In this document: positions 16,612 to 25,432 of the stretch, one piece after another
How the letters are laid out: the number at the start of each line of letters is the position of its first letter
Position numbering within the stretch: the stretch's first letter is position 1
Assembly: GCA_910575245.1 (NCBI GenBank)
Contig: CAJTEN010000030.1
Coordinates: 1 to 59,256 of the forward strand
Length of the DNA: 59,256 nt
Reading direction: 5' to 3'
DNA from: Clostridia bacterium
Lineage (GTDB): Bacteria > Bacillota > Clostridia > Lachnospirales > Lachnospiraceae
Notes under the pieces: model-generated
Database searches by the model: none
Seen by the model: only the letters and a program-made list of their open reading frames with translations
What the model was told of the DNA's origin: nothing
Made by a program: the position numbers and the translations under genes

Positions 16612-18564
16612 ATGTTTCATTTAACTGTGATCTTACAGATAGGCCTGACCTTGGTCTGCGTGCTTTGGCTGGCGGCGTATTTTCAGATAAGCCTGGTGGA
16701 GGCGATGCCGGTTTTCCTGTGCGGGCTTGTCCTGGTACTGTATGGACTGGCTATGGTGCATCATCTGTCATGGATTGACTGGGCGGCAGGTATTGTGATC
16801 AGCTTGTTTGTCTTCTGGATTGTGGGCAGACAGAGGGAGAGCCGGAAGGAATTCGGCAGGACATGCCTTGAGAAGATAAAGCAGCCGTCGTTTATTACAG
16901 CGGTGCTGCTTATCGTTGTTATCGTATTGTGTACTTCCGGTAAAGTGGTGACCTGGTGGGATGACATCAATTTCTGGGCCACGGATGTGAAGGCACTCTA
17001 CTATTTGGACGGTTTTGCCGGTAAATACGGGAATGTGGCGCCGGAATTCGGGGATTATCCGCCGGGGGCACAGCTGGTTAAATGGTGGTTTCTGCATGTT
17101 TGCCCAGGCTCGTTTCGTGAGGGGCTGGCGTTTGCGGGATACTATGTGATGAATATGGTGTTTCTGCTTCCTCTTCTGCGCAAACTAAAGGGATTGAACT
17201 TACCGGTCTTGGTTTTGGCGGCGGCGGCACTGTGGTTTTTCCCGAGCATAGCGGAAGTGTATGGATACGGCGGTTTCTGCGCAGACCTGACTATGGCATG
17301 TATTTACGGCGGATTCCTGATTGCCGTGACCGACAGGAAGGGAAAAACAGAGTTGTTCTACTACGTCAGGCTGGCGCTGTATCTGGGGGTACTGGTGCTT
17401 GTCAAGTCCATCGGCTTTGTGTGGGCACTGTTTGGGCTGGTGTTTCTGGTTCTGTATCGGCACAGTGTTCCGGAGGGAGAGGAAAAGGAAGAGACGGCTC
17501 ACAGTGGGCTGCTTTGGACTGCGGCGCTCCCGCTTCTTACAGGCGGCAGCTGGATGCTGTTTTGCCTGCTCATGAGGCGGGTTACCAAGACCACGGCGAC
17601 AGCGGTAAAATATATGACCACCGACGAATACGGCCTTTCTGGTTACATGAAGGAGTTTGCGGCAGCGTTTCTGCAGGCCTTTACGGCCTCTCCGCTGCAC
17701 AAGGAGAGAAGCATTGTGATCGACCTGACGCCGTTAGGGCTTTATCTGTGTATCTGCTTTCTTGTGATCCTTTTTTTCAAGATACATATTCTTCCGGAAA
17801 AAGCGGGGAGGGCGGTGCTCTGGTTTTGTATGATAAGCGGCGCTGTCTTTTATGGGATAATCTTTCTGGCGCATATCACTATCTTTGCGACGGAGACACA
17901 GTATCTGGAAGCATCGGGAATGATCTCTTCCATTGAGCGTTACGGGGCGCCTTTTACCATAGGGACACTGCTCTTTCTGGCAGGTATCTGGCTGGATCAC
18001 GGAGAGCGGTTCTTTGCGAAAGAAGGTATGCCGGTGCTCTTCAGAAAATACGGGACTTATCTTGGCTTTATTCTGTTTGTAGCATTGACAGCAGGCTATC
18101 GGGTTGGGTATCATGGTCTGGCCGGCTATCGGAATGAGGTGGATGAGAGACTCGCAGAGCGGGCTGATATGATCGGGGAGGACGAGTCGCGGTTTCTGGA
18201 GGCGGTGCAGGTTCTCGGAAGGGATCTGGACGCCAGAGTATGTTATATCAGGAGAGGCGATGCGCCCCGGTGGGTGAACAACAGTTACCTGGGATATGAA
18301 GCTGCTCCGGTTTCCATGGTGTATCAGAGCGTCAACCTGGATGATGCCCCTGCGGACTGGATGGTGCAGCAGATCAGAGGGACTCATGCCGGCTATCTCT
18401 ATGCTGAGGAGACGGACGCGGACGCAGGGGCCGTTTTCAATGGAATCACGGAGAATGGAGAGTTTGCCTGCGGGATACTGTATCAAATCGAGGATACAGG
18501 TACGCAGATGAAGCTGATTCCCGTGGACAGCGGCAAGGGAGAGCCTGCACAGCTGCACCGCTGA
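16612..18564 (+). CDS. Polytopic membrane protein, GT-C-like glycosyltransferase candidate
   Basis: A 650-residue integral membrane protein with about a dozen hydrophobic spans and a soluble C-terminal part from about residue 500. After the third span comes an acidic loop motif, TWWDDINFWATDVKAL, with D117/D118. It is followed by YGNVAPEFGDYPPGAQLVKWWFL. A paired acidic motif in the first large external loop is characteristic of GT-C enzymes that use lipid-linked sugars (ArnT/PMT/GT39-like). I recognise the general class but not a named family. The next gene encodes a GT2-GtrA protein of the type that makes polyprenyl-phosphate sugars, which would supply the donor. Both probably act on an envelope glycan. 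Confidence 0.6.
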   Translation: MFHLTVILQIGLTLVCVLWLAAYFQISLVEAMPVFLCGLVLVLYGLAMVHHLSWIDWAAGIVISLFVFWIVGRQRESRKEFGRTCLEKIKQPSFITAVLLIVVIVLCTSGKVVTWWDDINFWATDVKALYYLDGFAGKYGNVAPEFGDYPPGAQLVKWWFLHVCPGSFREGLAFAGYYVMNMVFLLPLLRKLKGLNLPVLVLAAAALWFFPSIAEVYGYGGFCADLTMACIYGGFLIAVTDRKGKTELFYYVRLALYLGVLVLVKSIGFVWALFGLVFLVLYRHSVPEGEEKEETAHSGLLWTAALPLLTGGSWMLFCLLMRRVTKTTATAVKYMTTDEYGLSGYMKEFAAAFLQAFTASPLHKERSIVIDLTPLGLYLCICFLVILFFKIHILPEKAGRAVLWFCMISGAVFYGIIFLAHITIFATETQYLEASGMISSIERYGAPFTIGTLLFLAGIWLDHGERFFAKEGMPVLFRKYGTYLGFILFVALTAGYRVGYHGLAGYRNEVDERLAERADMIGEDESRFLEAVQVLGRDLDARVCYIRRGDAPRWVNNSYLGYEAAPVSMVYQSVNLDDAPADWMVQQIRGTHAGYLYAEETDADAGAVFNGITENGEFACGILYQIEDTGTQMKLIPVDSGKGEPAQLHR

Positions 18565-18632
18565 CTATGCCCAAGGGCAGGAGACAGTATTTCAGGATAT
18601 AAACAGAACTTACATACAGAAAGGGGCATACT

Positions 18633-19718
18633 ATGCCTTCTTATTACGAAATACCGGTCATCATACCGTCGTATGAGCCGGATGAAAAGCTTATAACGCT
18701 TCTCGGTACGCTGCAGGAAGCGGGCATCCGTCATGTGACCGTGGTGGATGACGGCAGCGGGGCGGCGTATGCTTCCTTTTTTGCACGGGCAGCGGCGTTT
18801 GATAACTGTAAAGTGCTGCGGCACGCTGTCAATCTGGGGAAGGGCAGAGCGCTCAAGACGGCTTTCAATGACTGTCTGCTTACCTATAGCCGGATGCCGG
18901 GGTGTGTGACGGCAGATTCGGACGGACAGCACACGCCGGAGGATATACTGGCCTGTATGCGCAGCCTGTGGGAGAATCCGGACAGCCTGATTCTGGGATG
19001 CCGGAATTTCGACGGGCCGGAGGTCCCGGCCAGATCATCTTTCGGCAACAAGTGCACCAGACAGGTATTCCGGTATCTGCTGGGGCTTTCCGTTTCGGAT
19101 ACGCAGACCGGACTGCGTGCGATTCCAGCGGCCTTCATGAAGAAGCTGATGGAGGTCAGGGGAGAACGGTTTGAATATGAGACTAATATGCTTATTGAGA
19201 CGAAGAATCTGAATATACCGATTCTGGAAGTTCCGGTGAAAACCATATACATAGAGGAGAACAGGACCAGCCATTTTAATCCGATTAAGGATTCCCTGCG
19301 TATCTATCTGGTGTTCGGGAAATTTCTCTTTTCCTCGCTGTCCTCAAGTGTGGTGGATCTGCTTTTGTTTCATATGTTTTGTACGCTTCTGCATGGGGCG
19401 GGGGAAAGTGTGTGGGGCGTGCCATATATTATTCTCGCCACGGTGTTTGCGCGGGTGATTTCTGCTGTCTACAATTTCCTGATCAACTACAAGGTGGTGT
19501 TTCAGAGTAAGGAGAGGATGGCAGTCACGGCGGCAAAATACTTTCTGCTTGCGGTATGTCAGATGTTGTGCAGCGCCTTTCTGGTCAATACCCTGCATGG
19601 ACTTTTTGGCGGTGTGGAAGTGGCGGTCAAGATGCCAGTAGATGTATTTTTGTTCTTTGTAAGCTTTCTCTTCCAGAGGGAATTTGTATACCGTAAAAAA
19701 GGTGACCCTGCGGGCTGA
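18633..19718 (+). CDS. GT2 glycosyltransferase fused to a GtrA-like membrane domain
   Basis: A 361-residue protein in two parts. Residues 1-225 are a GT2 catalytic domain of the dolichyl-phosphate mannosyltransferase type: IPVIIPSYEPDEKL, TVVDDGSG, the metal-binding TADSDGQH, and DTQTGLRAIP. Residues about 230-361 form a GtrA-like four-span domain (FLFSSLSSSVVDLLLFHMF, YNFLINYKVVFQSKE, FFVSFLFQREFVYRKKG). Such fusions make and flip polyprenyl-phosphate sugar. It lies 68 bases after the GT-C-like gene and has AAAGG upstream. The sugar is unknown. Confidence 0.85.
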   Translation: MPSYYEIPVIIPSYEPDEKLITLLGTLQEAGIRHVTVVDDGSGAAYASFFARAAAFDNCKVLRHAVNLGKGRALKTAFNDCLLTYSRMPGCVTADSDGQHTPEDILACMRSLWENPDSLILGCRNFDGPEVPARSSFGNKCTRQVFRYLLGLSVSDTQTGLRAIPAAFMKKLMEVRGERFEYETNMLIETKNLNIPILEVPVKTIYIEENRTSHFNPIKDSLRIYLVFGKFLFSSLSSSVVDLLLFHMFCTLLHGAGESVWGVPYIILATVFARVISAVYNFLINYKVVFQSKERMAVTAAKYFLLAVCQMLCSAFLVNTLHGLFGGVEVAVKMPVDVFLFFVSFLFQREFVYRKKGDPAG

Positions 19719-19808
19719 CATAACCTGCAGGGATTTTTCATATACATAACCGTGATGGTTTTCTGCCGTGCTTCGTAAAGCTTGTGCAGGACGGAAAGCA
19801 GAACGTGT

Positions 19809-19835
19809 GTAACAGTCCGGCCCAGGACTTTGCGC
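19809..19835. repeat. Half-element of the palindromic repeat family
   Basis: GTAACAGTCCGG, then CCCAGGACTTTGCGCC. The left arm equals that of the 40-bp copy at 11827, and the CCCAGGACTTTGC block equals 9701-9713. No clear right arm is seen. It ends 24 bases before the M23 start. Confidence 0.45.
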
Positions 19836-19859
19836 CGGGAAGTAAGTCGGAGAGGGTAT

Positions 19860-20978
19860 ATGAGAAGAAAAGACGGCAGGGAAAAGAGCGGAAGCAGGTG
19901 GGTCATCAAGATAGAACTGATCGTGCTGCTGGCATTCGTGTGTGTGGCAATAAGCAGGGAACTGGAAAGCAAAACAACAGATTCTGCGTGGCAGGAAGAG
20001 GCAGACGGCGGCCGGGAGGCCGATACGGGGGAAGCCATAGAGGTATCGTCCACAGGCGATTATATTAAGTGGGTGGAATTCCACGTCACCTGTGAGGCGC
20101 TGGCAGCCGCTTATGAGTTGGATGTGGCTTCCTGCCAGGAGGAGGTACACCTTGACTGGATCGAACTGTTAGCCTGCGTGGGAGCCAGACATGGGGGCAA
20201 GTTTGGCTCAGGCAGCGTGAGGGAGATAGGCGAGACGGCAGAGAAGCTGCGCGGCAAAGAGACGACCATGGAAAAGCTGACGGAGGATATGGAATATTAT
20301 GAATACTATCTGGAAGCCTATTCGGCGGTGCTTTCCGGAATGGTGGGGGAGTTTTCACTGAAAGAGAACGGGCAGTGGAAGAAATATTACGGGCTCAAGG
20401 CCTTTTCGCCGATTGCAAAAGGATTTGATTACAGTCACTATGATGACTTTGGTGCTTCCAGAAGTTATGGGTATTCCAGGCCCCATCTGGGACATGACAT
20501 GATGGGGCAGATCGGTACGCCCATTATCGCCGTGGAGTCCGGCGTGGTGGAAGCACTGGGGTGGAACCAGTATGGCGGCTGGCGCATCGGTATCCGGAGC
20601 TTTGACGGCAAACGGTACTACTACTATGCACATCTAAGGCAGAATTATCCTTACGCGGAATGGCTTGAGGAAGGGAGCGTGGTTACGGCCGGGGACGTCA
20701 TCGGCTATATGGGACATACCGGTTACAGCGTGAAGGAGAATGTCAATAACATCGAGACGGTGCACTTGCACTGGGGGCTTCAGCTGATCTTCGACGAATC
20801 TCAGAAAGAAGGAAACAATGAGATCTGGATCGACTGTTATGAACTGACGAAATTCCTGTACCGCAACCGCAGCGAAGTCTCTAAAATAGAGGACAGCAAA
20901 GAGTGGCGCCGTGTCAGTGAAATGGAAGATCCCGAGGTAGAAAAGCATTGCAAAATGGATACCCCTATGATACAATAA
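19860..20978 (+). CDS. Membrane-anchored M23 (LytM) metallopeptidase
   Basis: A 372-residue protein with a single N-terminal membrane span (about 15-33, IKIELIVLLAFVCVAIS) and the rest outside. Residues about 60-180 are a helical region of unknown fold. The LytM/M23 zinc domain spans about 195-330: H209 and D213 in PHLGHDMMG, then PIIAVESGVVEALGWNQYGG, and H302/H304 in ETVHLHWGLQ. The HxxxD and HxH zinc ligands are complete, so the enzyme is probably an active peptidoglycan endopeptidase rather than a degenerate regulator. GGAGAGG precedes the ATG at 19860. The thiolase promoter lies inside its 3' end. Confidence 0.88.
   Translation: MRRKDGREKSGSRWVIKIELIVLLAFVCVAISRELESKTTDSAWQEEADGGREADTGEAIEVSSTGDYIKWVEFHVTCEALAAAYELDVASCQEEVHLDWIELLACVGARHGGKFGSGSVREIGETAEKLRGKETTMEKLTEDMEYYEYYLEAYSAVLSGMVGEFSLKENGQWKKYYGLKAFSPIAKGFDYSHYDDFGASRSYGYSRPHLGHDMMGQIGTPIIAVESGVVEALGWNQYGGWRIGIRSFDGKRYYYYAHLRQNYPYAEWLEEGSVVTAGDVIGYMGHTGYSVKENVNNIETVHLHWGLQLIFDESQKEGNNEIWIDCYELTKFLYRNRSEVSKIEDSKEWRRVSEMEDPEVEKHCKMDTPMIQ
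20948..20976 (+). promoter_or_regulatory. Promoter of the butyrate cluster, inside the M23 gene
   Basis: TTGCAA (20948-20953), a 17-base spacer and TACAAT (20971-20976) with an upstream TGA (extended -10). It lies within the last codons of the M23 gene and would give a leader of about 85 bases before the thiolase start. Confidence 0.6.
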
Positions 20979-21070
20979 GTGATGCGGACAATGATAAAAA
21001 AATAACAATCATCGTCAGTCTCGTTAATCAAAGTTTTTTTCTAAAAAATACCAACATGGAGGAGAAGAAG

Positions 21071-22252
21071 ATGGCAAAAAAAGTTGTTTTGGCGGGTGCC
21101 TGCCGTACAGCTATCGGTACAATGGGTGGTGGACTTAGCACGACTCCGGCAGCTGAACTCGGCGCAATCGTAATCAAAGAAGCATTGAACAGAGCAGGTG
21201 TAGCGCCTGATCAGGTAGATCACGTATATATGGGGTGTGTAATCCAGGCGGGACAGGGTCAGAACGTTGCACGTCAGGCTTCCATTAAAGCAGGCCTTCC
21301 GAATGAGGTTCCTGCAGTTACCATCAATGTTGTATGCGGTTCCGGCTTAAACTGTGTGAATATGGCGGCACAGATGATTCAGGCAGGCGATGCGGACATT
21401 GTGGTTGCAGGCGGTATGGAGAACATGTCCATGGCTCCTTACGCGGTTCCTCAGGGACGTTACGGCTATAGAATGAACAACGGCACACTGGTAGATACCA
21501 TGGTCAATGATGCACTGTGGGATGCCTTCAATAACTATCATATGATCAAGACGGCAGACAATATCTGTGAAGAGTGGGGACTTACCCGTGAAGAACTGGA
21601 TGAGTTCGCGTTAAAGAGCCAGCTGAAGGCTGAGGAAGCACAGAAGAGCGGTGCATTTGACAACGAGATCGTACCGGTTATGGTTAAGAAGAGAAAAGAA
21701 ATGGTTGAGTTCAAGGTAGACGAAGGCCCAAGGCCCGGCTCCACCATCGAGGGACTTCAGAAGCTTCGTCCGATCAATCCCAACGGATTCGTTACCGCAG
21801 GGAATGCTTCCGGCATCAATGACGGTGCGGCAGCTATCGTCGTTATGAGCGAAGAGAAAGCGAAAGAGCTGGGAGTTAAGCCGATGGCAACCTTCGTGGC
21901 AGGCGCTCTTGCAGGATGCAGGCCTGAGGTTATGGGTATCGGTCCCGTTCCGGCTACTAAGAAAGTTATGGAGAAGGCAGGCTATAAGATCGAAGACTTC
22001 GATGTTATCGAGGCTAACGAGGCATTTGCCGCACAGTCCGTAGCAGTAGGCAAGGAGCTGGGCATTGATGTTGACAAGCAGCTGAATCCGAACGGCGGCG
22101 CTATTGCGCTCGGACACCCGGTAGGAGCTTCCGGATGCCGCATCCTTGTAACACTTCTGCATGAGATGGAAGCAAAGGATGCCAAGAAGGGTCTTGCTAC
22201 TCTGTGTATCGGCGGCGGTATGGGATGTGCGACTATCGTTGAGAGAGATTAA
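21071..22252 (+). CDS. thlA: Acetyl-CoA acetyltransferase (thiolase)
   Basis: A 393-residue cytosolic enzyme that condenses two acetyl-CoA into acetoacetyl-CoA, the first step of butyrate formation. The acyl-accepting Cys is C89 in NVVCGSGLNCVN. The C-terminal NPNGGAIALGHPVGASGCR and CIGGGMGCATIVERD carry the catalytic His and second Cys. Length and motifs are those of a biosynthetic thiolase. The ATG at 21071 is preferred because GGAGGAGAAG sits just before it; an in-frame ATG at 21057 overlaps that ribosome site. It heads the cluster thl-crt-hbd-bcd-etfB-etfA, separated from crt by a hairpin. Confidence 0.96.
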   Translation: MAKKVVLAGACRTAIGTMGGGLSTTPAAELGAIVIKEALNRAGVAPDQVDHVYMGCVIQAGQGQNVARQASIKAGLPNEVPAVTINVVCGSGLNCVNMAAQMIQAGDADIVVAGGMENMSMAPYAVPQGRYGYRMNNGTLVDTMVNDALWDAFNNYHMIKTADNICEEWGLTREELDEFALKSQLKAEEAQKSGAFDNEIVPVMVKKRKEMVEFKVDEGPRPGSTIEGLQKLRPINPNGFVTAGNASGINDGAAAIVVMSEEKAKELGVKPMATFVAGALAGCRPEVMGIGPVPATKKVMEKAGYKIEDFDVIEANEAFAAQSVAVGKELGIDVDKQLNPNGGAIALGHPVGASGCRILVTLLHEMEAKDAKKGLATLCIGGGMGCATIVERD

Positions 22253-22264
22253 TAGATAAATGAT

Positions 22265-22297
22265 AATTCTAAGGCAGTAGATTGCTGCCTTAGAATT
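22265..22297 (+). terminator. Perfect hairpin between thl and crt
   Basis: A 13-bp perfect stem with a 7-base loop: AATTCTAAGGCAG pairs with CTGCCTTAGAATT. There is only a weak T run (ATTGCGG), so it may be a partial terminator or an mRNA-stabilising hairpin. Its CTAAGGC core recurs in the hairpin after hbd. Confidence 0.65.
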
Positions 22298-22366
22298 ATT
22301 GCGGTTTATGCTGCATCCTTATTGGCAGCGAATTGACAGGCTAGAAAGGAAGAAAGGAACGCAAAC

Positions 22367-23152
22367 ATGGAATTTGTATTGTATGAAGTAAAAGGACAGG
22401 TTGGTATCATCACGATCAACCGCGAGAAAGCATTAAACGCCCTGAATTCCACAGTACTGGAAGAGTTGGACAAGACTCTGGACGGTGTGGACCTTGAGGC
22501 GGTAAGATGCCTGATCCTGACGGGTGCAGGCCAGAAATCCTTTGTGGCAGGCGCGGACATCGGCGAGATGAGCACACTGAGTAAGGCAGAGGGCGAAGCA
22601 TTCGGCAAGAAGGGCAACGATGTATTCCGGAAGCTGGAGATATTCCCGATCCCGGTTATTGCGGCAGTCAATGGTTTCGCACTGGGCGGCGGATGCGAGA
22701 TCTCCATGAGCTGCGATATCAGAATCTGTTCTGACAATGCGGTATTCGGCCAGCCTGAAGTTGGACTGGGAATCACGCCCGGTTTCGGCGGTACGCAGAG
22801 ACTTGCCAGAATCGTTGGGCCTGGTATGGCGAAACAGATGATCTATACGGCAAGGAATATCAAAGCTGACGAAGCATTGAGAATCGGCCTTGTCAATGCC
22901 GTATATCCGCAGGAAGAGCTGATGGCGGCAGCTGAGAAGATGGCAGCCGGTATCGCCAAGAATGCACCGATTGCTGTACGCAACTGCAAGAAGGCAATCA
23001 ATGACGGCCTGGAAGTGGGCATGGATGAGGCAATTGTGATCGAAGAGAAGCTTTTCGGCGACTGCTTCGAGACAGAGGACCAGAAGTACGGTATGGCATT
23101 TTTCCTTGACAAGAACAAGGAGAAAGTGAAAGAGCCTTTTAAGAACTGCTAG
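22367..23152 (+). CDS. crt: 3-Hydroxybutyryl-CoA dehydratase (crotonase)
   Basis: A 261-residue enoyl-CoA hydratase-fold enzyme that removes water from 3-hydroxybutyryl-CoA to give crotonyl-CoA. The oxyanion-hole and CoA-binding segment is SFVAGADIGEM, followed by NGFALGGGCEISMSCDIR with the first catalytic Glu and FGQPEVGLGITPGFGGTQRL with the second. The length is standard. It starts 114 bases after thl, beyond the hairpin, and hbd begins 40 bases after it. Its position between thl and hbd makes a butyrate role far more likely than fatty-acid oxidation. Confidence 0.95.
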   Translation: MEFVLYEVKGQVGIITINREKALNALNSTVLEELDKTLDGVDLEAVRCLILTGAGQKSFVAGADIGEMSTLSKAEGEAFGKKGNDVFRKLEIFPIPVIAAVNGFALGGGCEISMSCDIRICSDNAVFGQPEVGLGITPGFGGTQRLARIVGPGMAKQMIYTARNIKADEALRIGLVNAVYPQEELMAAAEKMAAGIAKNAPIAVRNCKKAINDGLEVGMDEAIVIEEKLFGDCFETEDQKYGMAFFLDKNKEKVKEPFKNC

Positions 23153-23192
23153 GGAATCAATATTAAGACAACATAATAAGGAGGATATTACG

Positions 23193-24035
23193 ATGAAAGT
23201 AGGTATTATCGGTGCGGGAACCATGGGTTCCGGTATTGCACAGGCATTCGCCATGACAGACGGATATGAGGTTTGTCTCTGCGATATCAAGGAAGAATAC
23301 GCTGAGGGCGGCAAGGCTAAAATCCAGAAGAACATGAATTTCCTTGTAAGCAAGGAAAAGATTACGCAGGAGAAGGCAGACGAAGTTATGGGCAAGATCA
23401 CAACAGGCTTAAACGGCATCTGCACAGAATGCGATCTGATCATTGAGGTTGCTCTTGAGAAAATGGAGATCAAACAGTCTATCTTCAAGGAACTGATGGG
23501 TATCGTTAAGAAAGACTGCATGTTTGCATCCAATACTTCGTCCCTTTCTATCACCAAGATCGGAGAAGGACTGGACAGACCGATGATCGGTATGCACTTC
23601 TTCAACCCTGCTGACAGAATGAAGCTGGTAGAGGTAATCAGAGGCGAGAATACTCCGCAGGAGATGGTAGATAAGATCACGGCGATCGCTACAGAGATCG
23701 GCAAGACTCCTGTACAGGTTAAGGAAGCTCCCGGCTTCGTTGTTAACAGAATTCTGATCCCGATGATTAACGAGGCAATCGGTGTTCTGGACGCAGGTAC
23801 GGCATCCGCGGAAGATATCGATGTAGCGATGCAGCTTGGCGCTTCCCATCCGATGGGACCGCTGCACCTGGGAGACCTGATCGGTCTGGATATCTGCCTT
23901 GCTATCATGGAGGTTCTGTACAATGAGACCAAGGATGAGAAGTATGCTCCGCAGCCGCTTCTTAAGAAGATGGTTGAAGAGAAGAAACTCGGCAGGAAGA
24001 CAGGCGTTGGCTTCTTTGATTATTCCAAGAAATAA
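23193..24035 (+). CDS. hbd: 3-Hydroxybutyryl-CoA dehydrogenase
   Basis: A 280-residue cytosolic dehydrogenase that reduces acetoacetyl-CoA to 3-hydroxybutyryl-CoA with NAD(P)H. The N-terminal Rossmann motif is VGIIGAGTMGSGIAQAFAM. The catalytic His lies in MIGMHFFNPADRMKLVEV, and the second domain begins after APGFVVNRILIPMINEAI. The C-terminus KTGVGFFDYSKK is characteristic of clostridial Hbd. AAGGAGG precedes the start. Two hairpins follow the gene before bcd. Confidence 0.96.
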   Translation: MKVGIIGAGTMGSGIAQAFAMTDGYEVCLCDIKEEYAEGGKAKIQKNMNFLVSKEKITQEKADEVMGKITTGLNGICTECDLIIEVALEKMEIKQSIFKELMGIVKKDCMFASNTSSLSITKIGEGLDRPMIGMHFFNPADRMKLVEVIRGENTPQEMVDKITAIATEIGKTPVQVKEAPGFVVNRILIPMINEAIGVLDAGTASAEDIDVAMQLGASHPMGPLHLGDLIGLDICLAIMEVLYNETKDEKYAPQPLLKKMVEEKKLGRKTGVGFFDYSKK

Positions 24036-24048
24036 TAAAGCATTAAGT

Positions 24049-24124
24049 AACTCTAAGGCCGCAAAGAACGCAGCCTAAGAGTTGCTAAATGTTTGGGAGA
24101 ATGCCCAGAATGCGGGCATTCTCC
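24049..24124 (+). terminator. Two tandem hairpins between hbd and bcd
   Basis: Stem 1: AACTCTAAGGC (24049-24059) pairs with GCCTAAGAGTT (24073-24083). Stem 2: GGAGAATGCCC (24096-24106) pairs with GGGCATTCTCC (24114-24124). Neither has a good T tract. They separate crt-hbd from bcd-etfBA and may set different mRNA levels. Stem 1 resembles the hairpin after thl. Confidence 0.55.
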
Positions 24125-24216
24125 GCATTGGCCAAATGATACGTGCCATAGAAATTGAATGGCTGGAACCAGCAATCATAATATGTAATTAAAATAACAT
24201 GGAGGAATATAAGATC

Positions 24217-25368
24217 ATGGATTTTACTTTAAGCAAAGAACATGAAATGGCGAGAGCTCTTTTTAAAGAGTTCGCTGAAAAAGAAGTAAAACCTCTCGCT
24301 CAGGAGGTAGACGAGACAGAAGTCTTCCCGCGGGAGACTGTTGAGAAAATGGCTAAGTTAGGCTTCCTTGGAATTCCGGTTCCGAAGGAGTACGGCGGAC
24401 AGGGCTGCGATCCTTTGACATACGCTATGTGTGTTGAGGAACTCTCCAAGGTATGCGGTACGACAGGCGTTATCGTATCTGCGCATACATCTCTTTGCTG
24501 CGATCCGATCCAGACATATGGTACGGAAGAGCAGAAACAGAAATATCTGATACCTCTTGCCAAGGGTGAGAAGTTAGGTGCTTTCGGCCTGACAGAGCCC
24601 GGTGCAGGTACAGATGCGCAGGGACAGCAGACCAAGGCGGTGCTTGACGGTGACGAGTGGGTACTGAACGGTTCCAAGTGCTTTATCACCAACGGTAAGG
24701 AAGCTGATGTGTATGTTATCTTTGCAATCACAGGTACCGTTGAGAAGCGCGGCAGAATGACCAAGGAAATCTCTGCATTTATTGTTGAGAAAGGAACACC
24801 CGGCTTCACTTTCGGTACGAAAGAGAAGAAGATGGGTATCCGTGGATCTTCTACATACGAGCTGATCTTCACAGACTGCCGTATTCCGAAAGGAAATTTA
24901 CTGGGACAGCAGGGCAAGGGCTTCGGCATTGCCATGCATACGCTGGACGGCGGACGTATCGGTATCGCATCTCAGGCGCTGGGTCTGGCAGAGGGCGCTT
25001 TGGAGACAACCATCTCTTATGTAAAAGAAAGAAAACAGTTCGGCAGGGCAATCGGTGCATTCCAGAATACACAGTTCCAGCTGGCAGACATGGCTACCAA
25101 GGTACAGGCGGCACAGCTGCTTGTTTACAAGGCTGCTATGGCTAAGGCTACGCAGAAGGTATATTCCGTAGAAGCAGCTATGGCGAAATTATATGCTGCG
25201 GAGGTAGCTATGGAAGTAACCACGAAGGCTGTTCAGCTGCACGGCGGTTACGGTTACATCAGAGAGTACGACGTAGAGCGTATGATGCGTGATGCCAAGA
25301 TCACAGAGATCTATGAAGGAACCAGTGAAGTTCAGCGTATGGTAATTTCCGGCGCATTGCTTAAATAA
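24217..25368 (+). CDS. bcd: Butyryl-CoA dehydrogenase
   Basis: A 383-residue FAD-containing acyl-CoA dehydrogenase that reduces crotonyl-CoA to butyryl-CoA, working with EtfAB. Family segments are FGLTEPGAGTDAQGQQTKAV, WVLNGSKCFITNG, GIRGSSTYELIF, LDGGRIGIASQALG and KQFGRAIGAFQNTQFQLADM. The catalytic Glu lies in EIYEGTSEVQRMVIS. The ATG at 24217 is chosen: it gives the normal MDFTLSKEHEM start, and GGAGGA at 24201 is its ribosome site. etfB and etfA follow, the standard order for the Bcd-Etf complex, which in clostridia can couple crotonyl-CoA reduction to ferredoxin reduction. Confidence 0.96.
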   Translation: MDFTLSKEHEMARALFKEFAEKEVKPLAQEVDETEVFPRETVEKMAKLGFLGIPVPKEYGGQGCDPLTYAMCVEELSKVCGTTGVIVSAHTSLCCDPIQTYGTEEQKQKYLIPLAKGEKLGAFGLTEPGAGTDAQGQQTKAVLDGDEWVLNGSKCFITNGKEADVYVIFAITGTVEKRGRMTKEISAFIVEKGTPGFTFGTKEKKMGIRGSSTYELIFTDCRIPKGNLLGQQGKGFGIAMHTLDGGRIGIASQALGLAEGALETTISYVKERKQFGRAIGAFQNTQFQLADMATKVQAAQLLVYKAAMAKATQKVYSVEAAMAKLYAAEVAMEVTTKAVQLHGGYGYIREYDVERMMRDAKITEIYEGTSEVQRMVISGALLK

Positions 25369-25432
25369 AACATTAAGTGAACATGGAATGAAGAAATAAT
25401 TAACGAATAAATAAAATAAGGAGAGAAATACA

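Noticed and set aside
22433..23932. 499-codon minus-strand frame across crt and hbd
   Set aside because: It is an antisense shadow of two highly codon-biased genes with unambiguous motifs.
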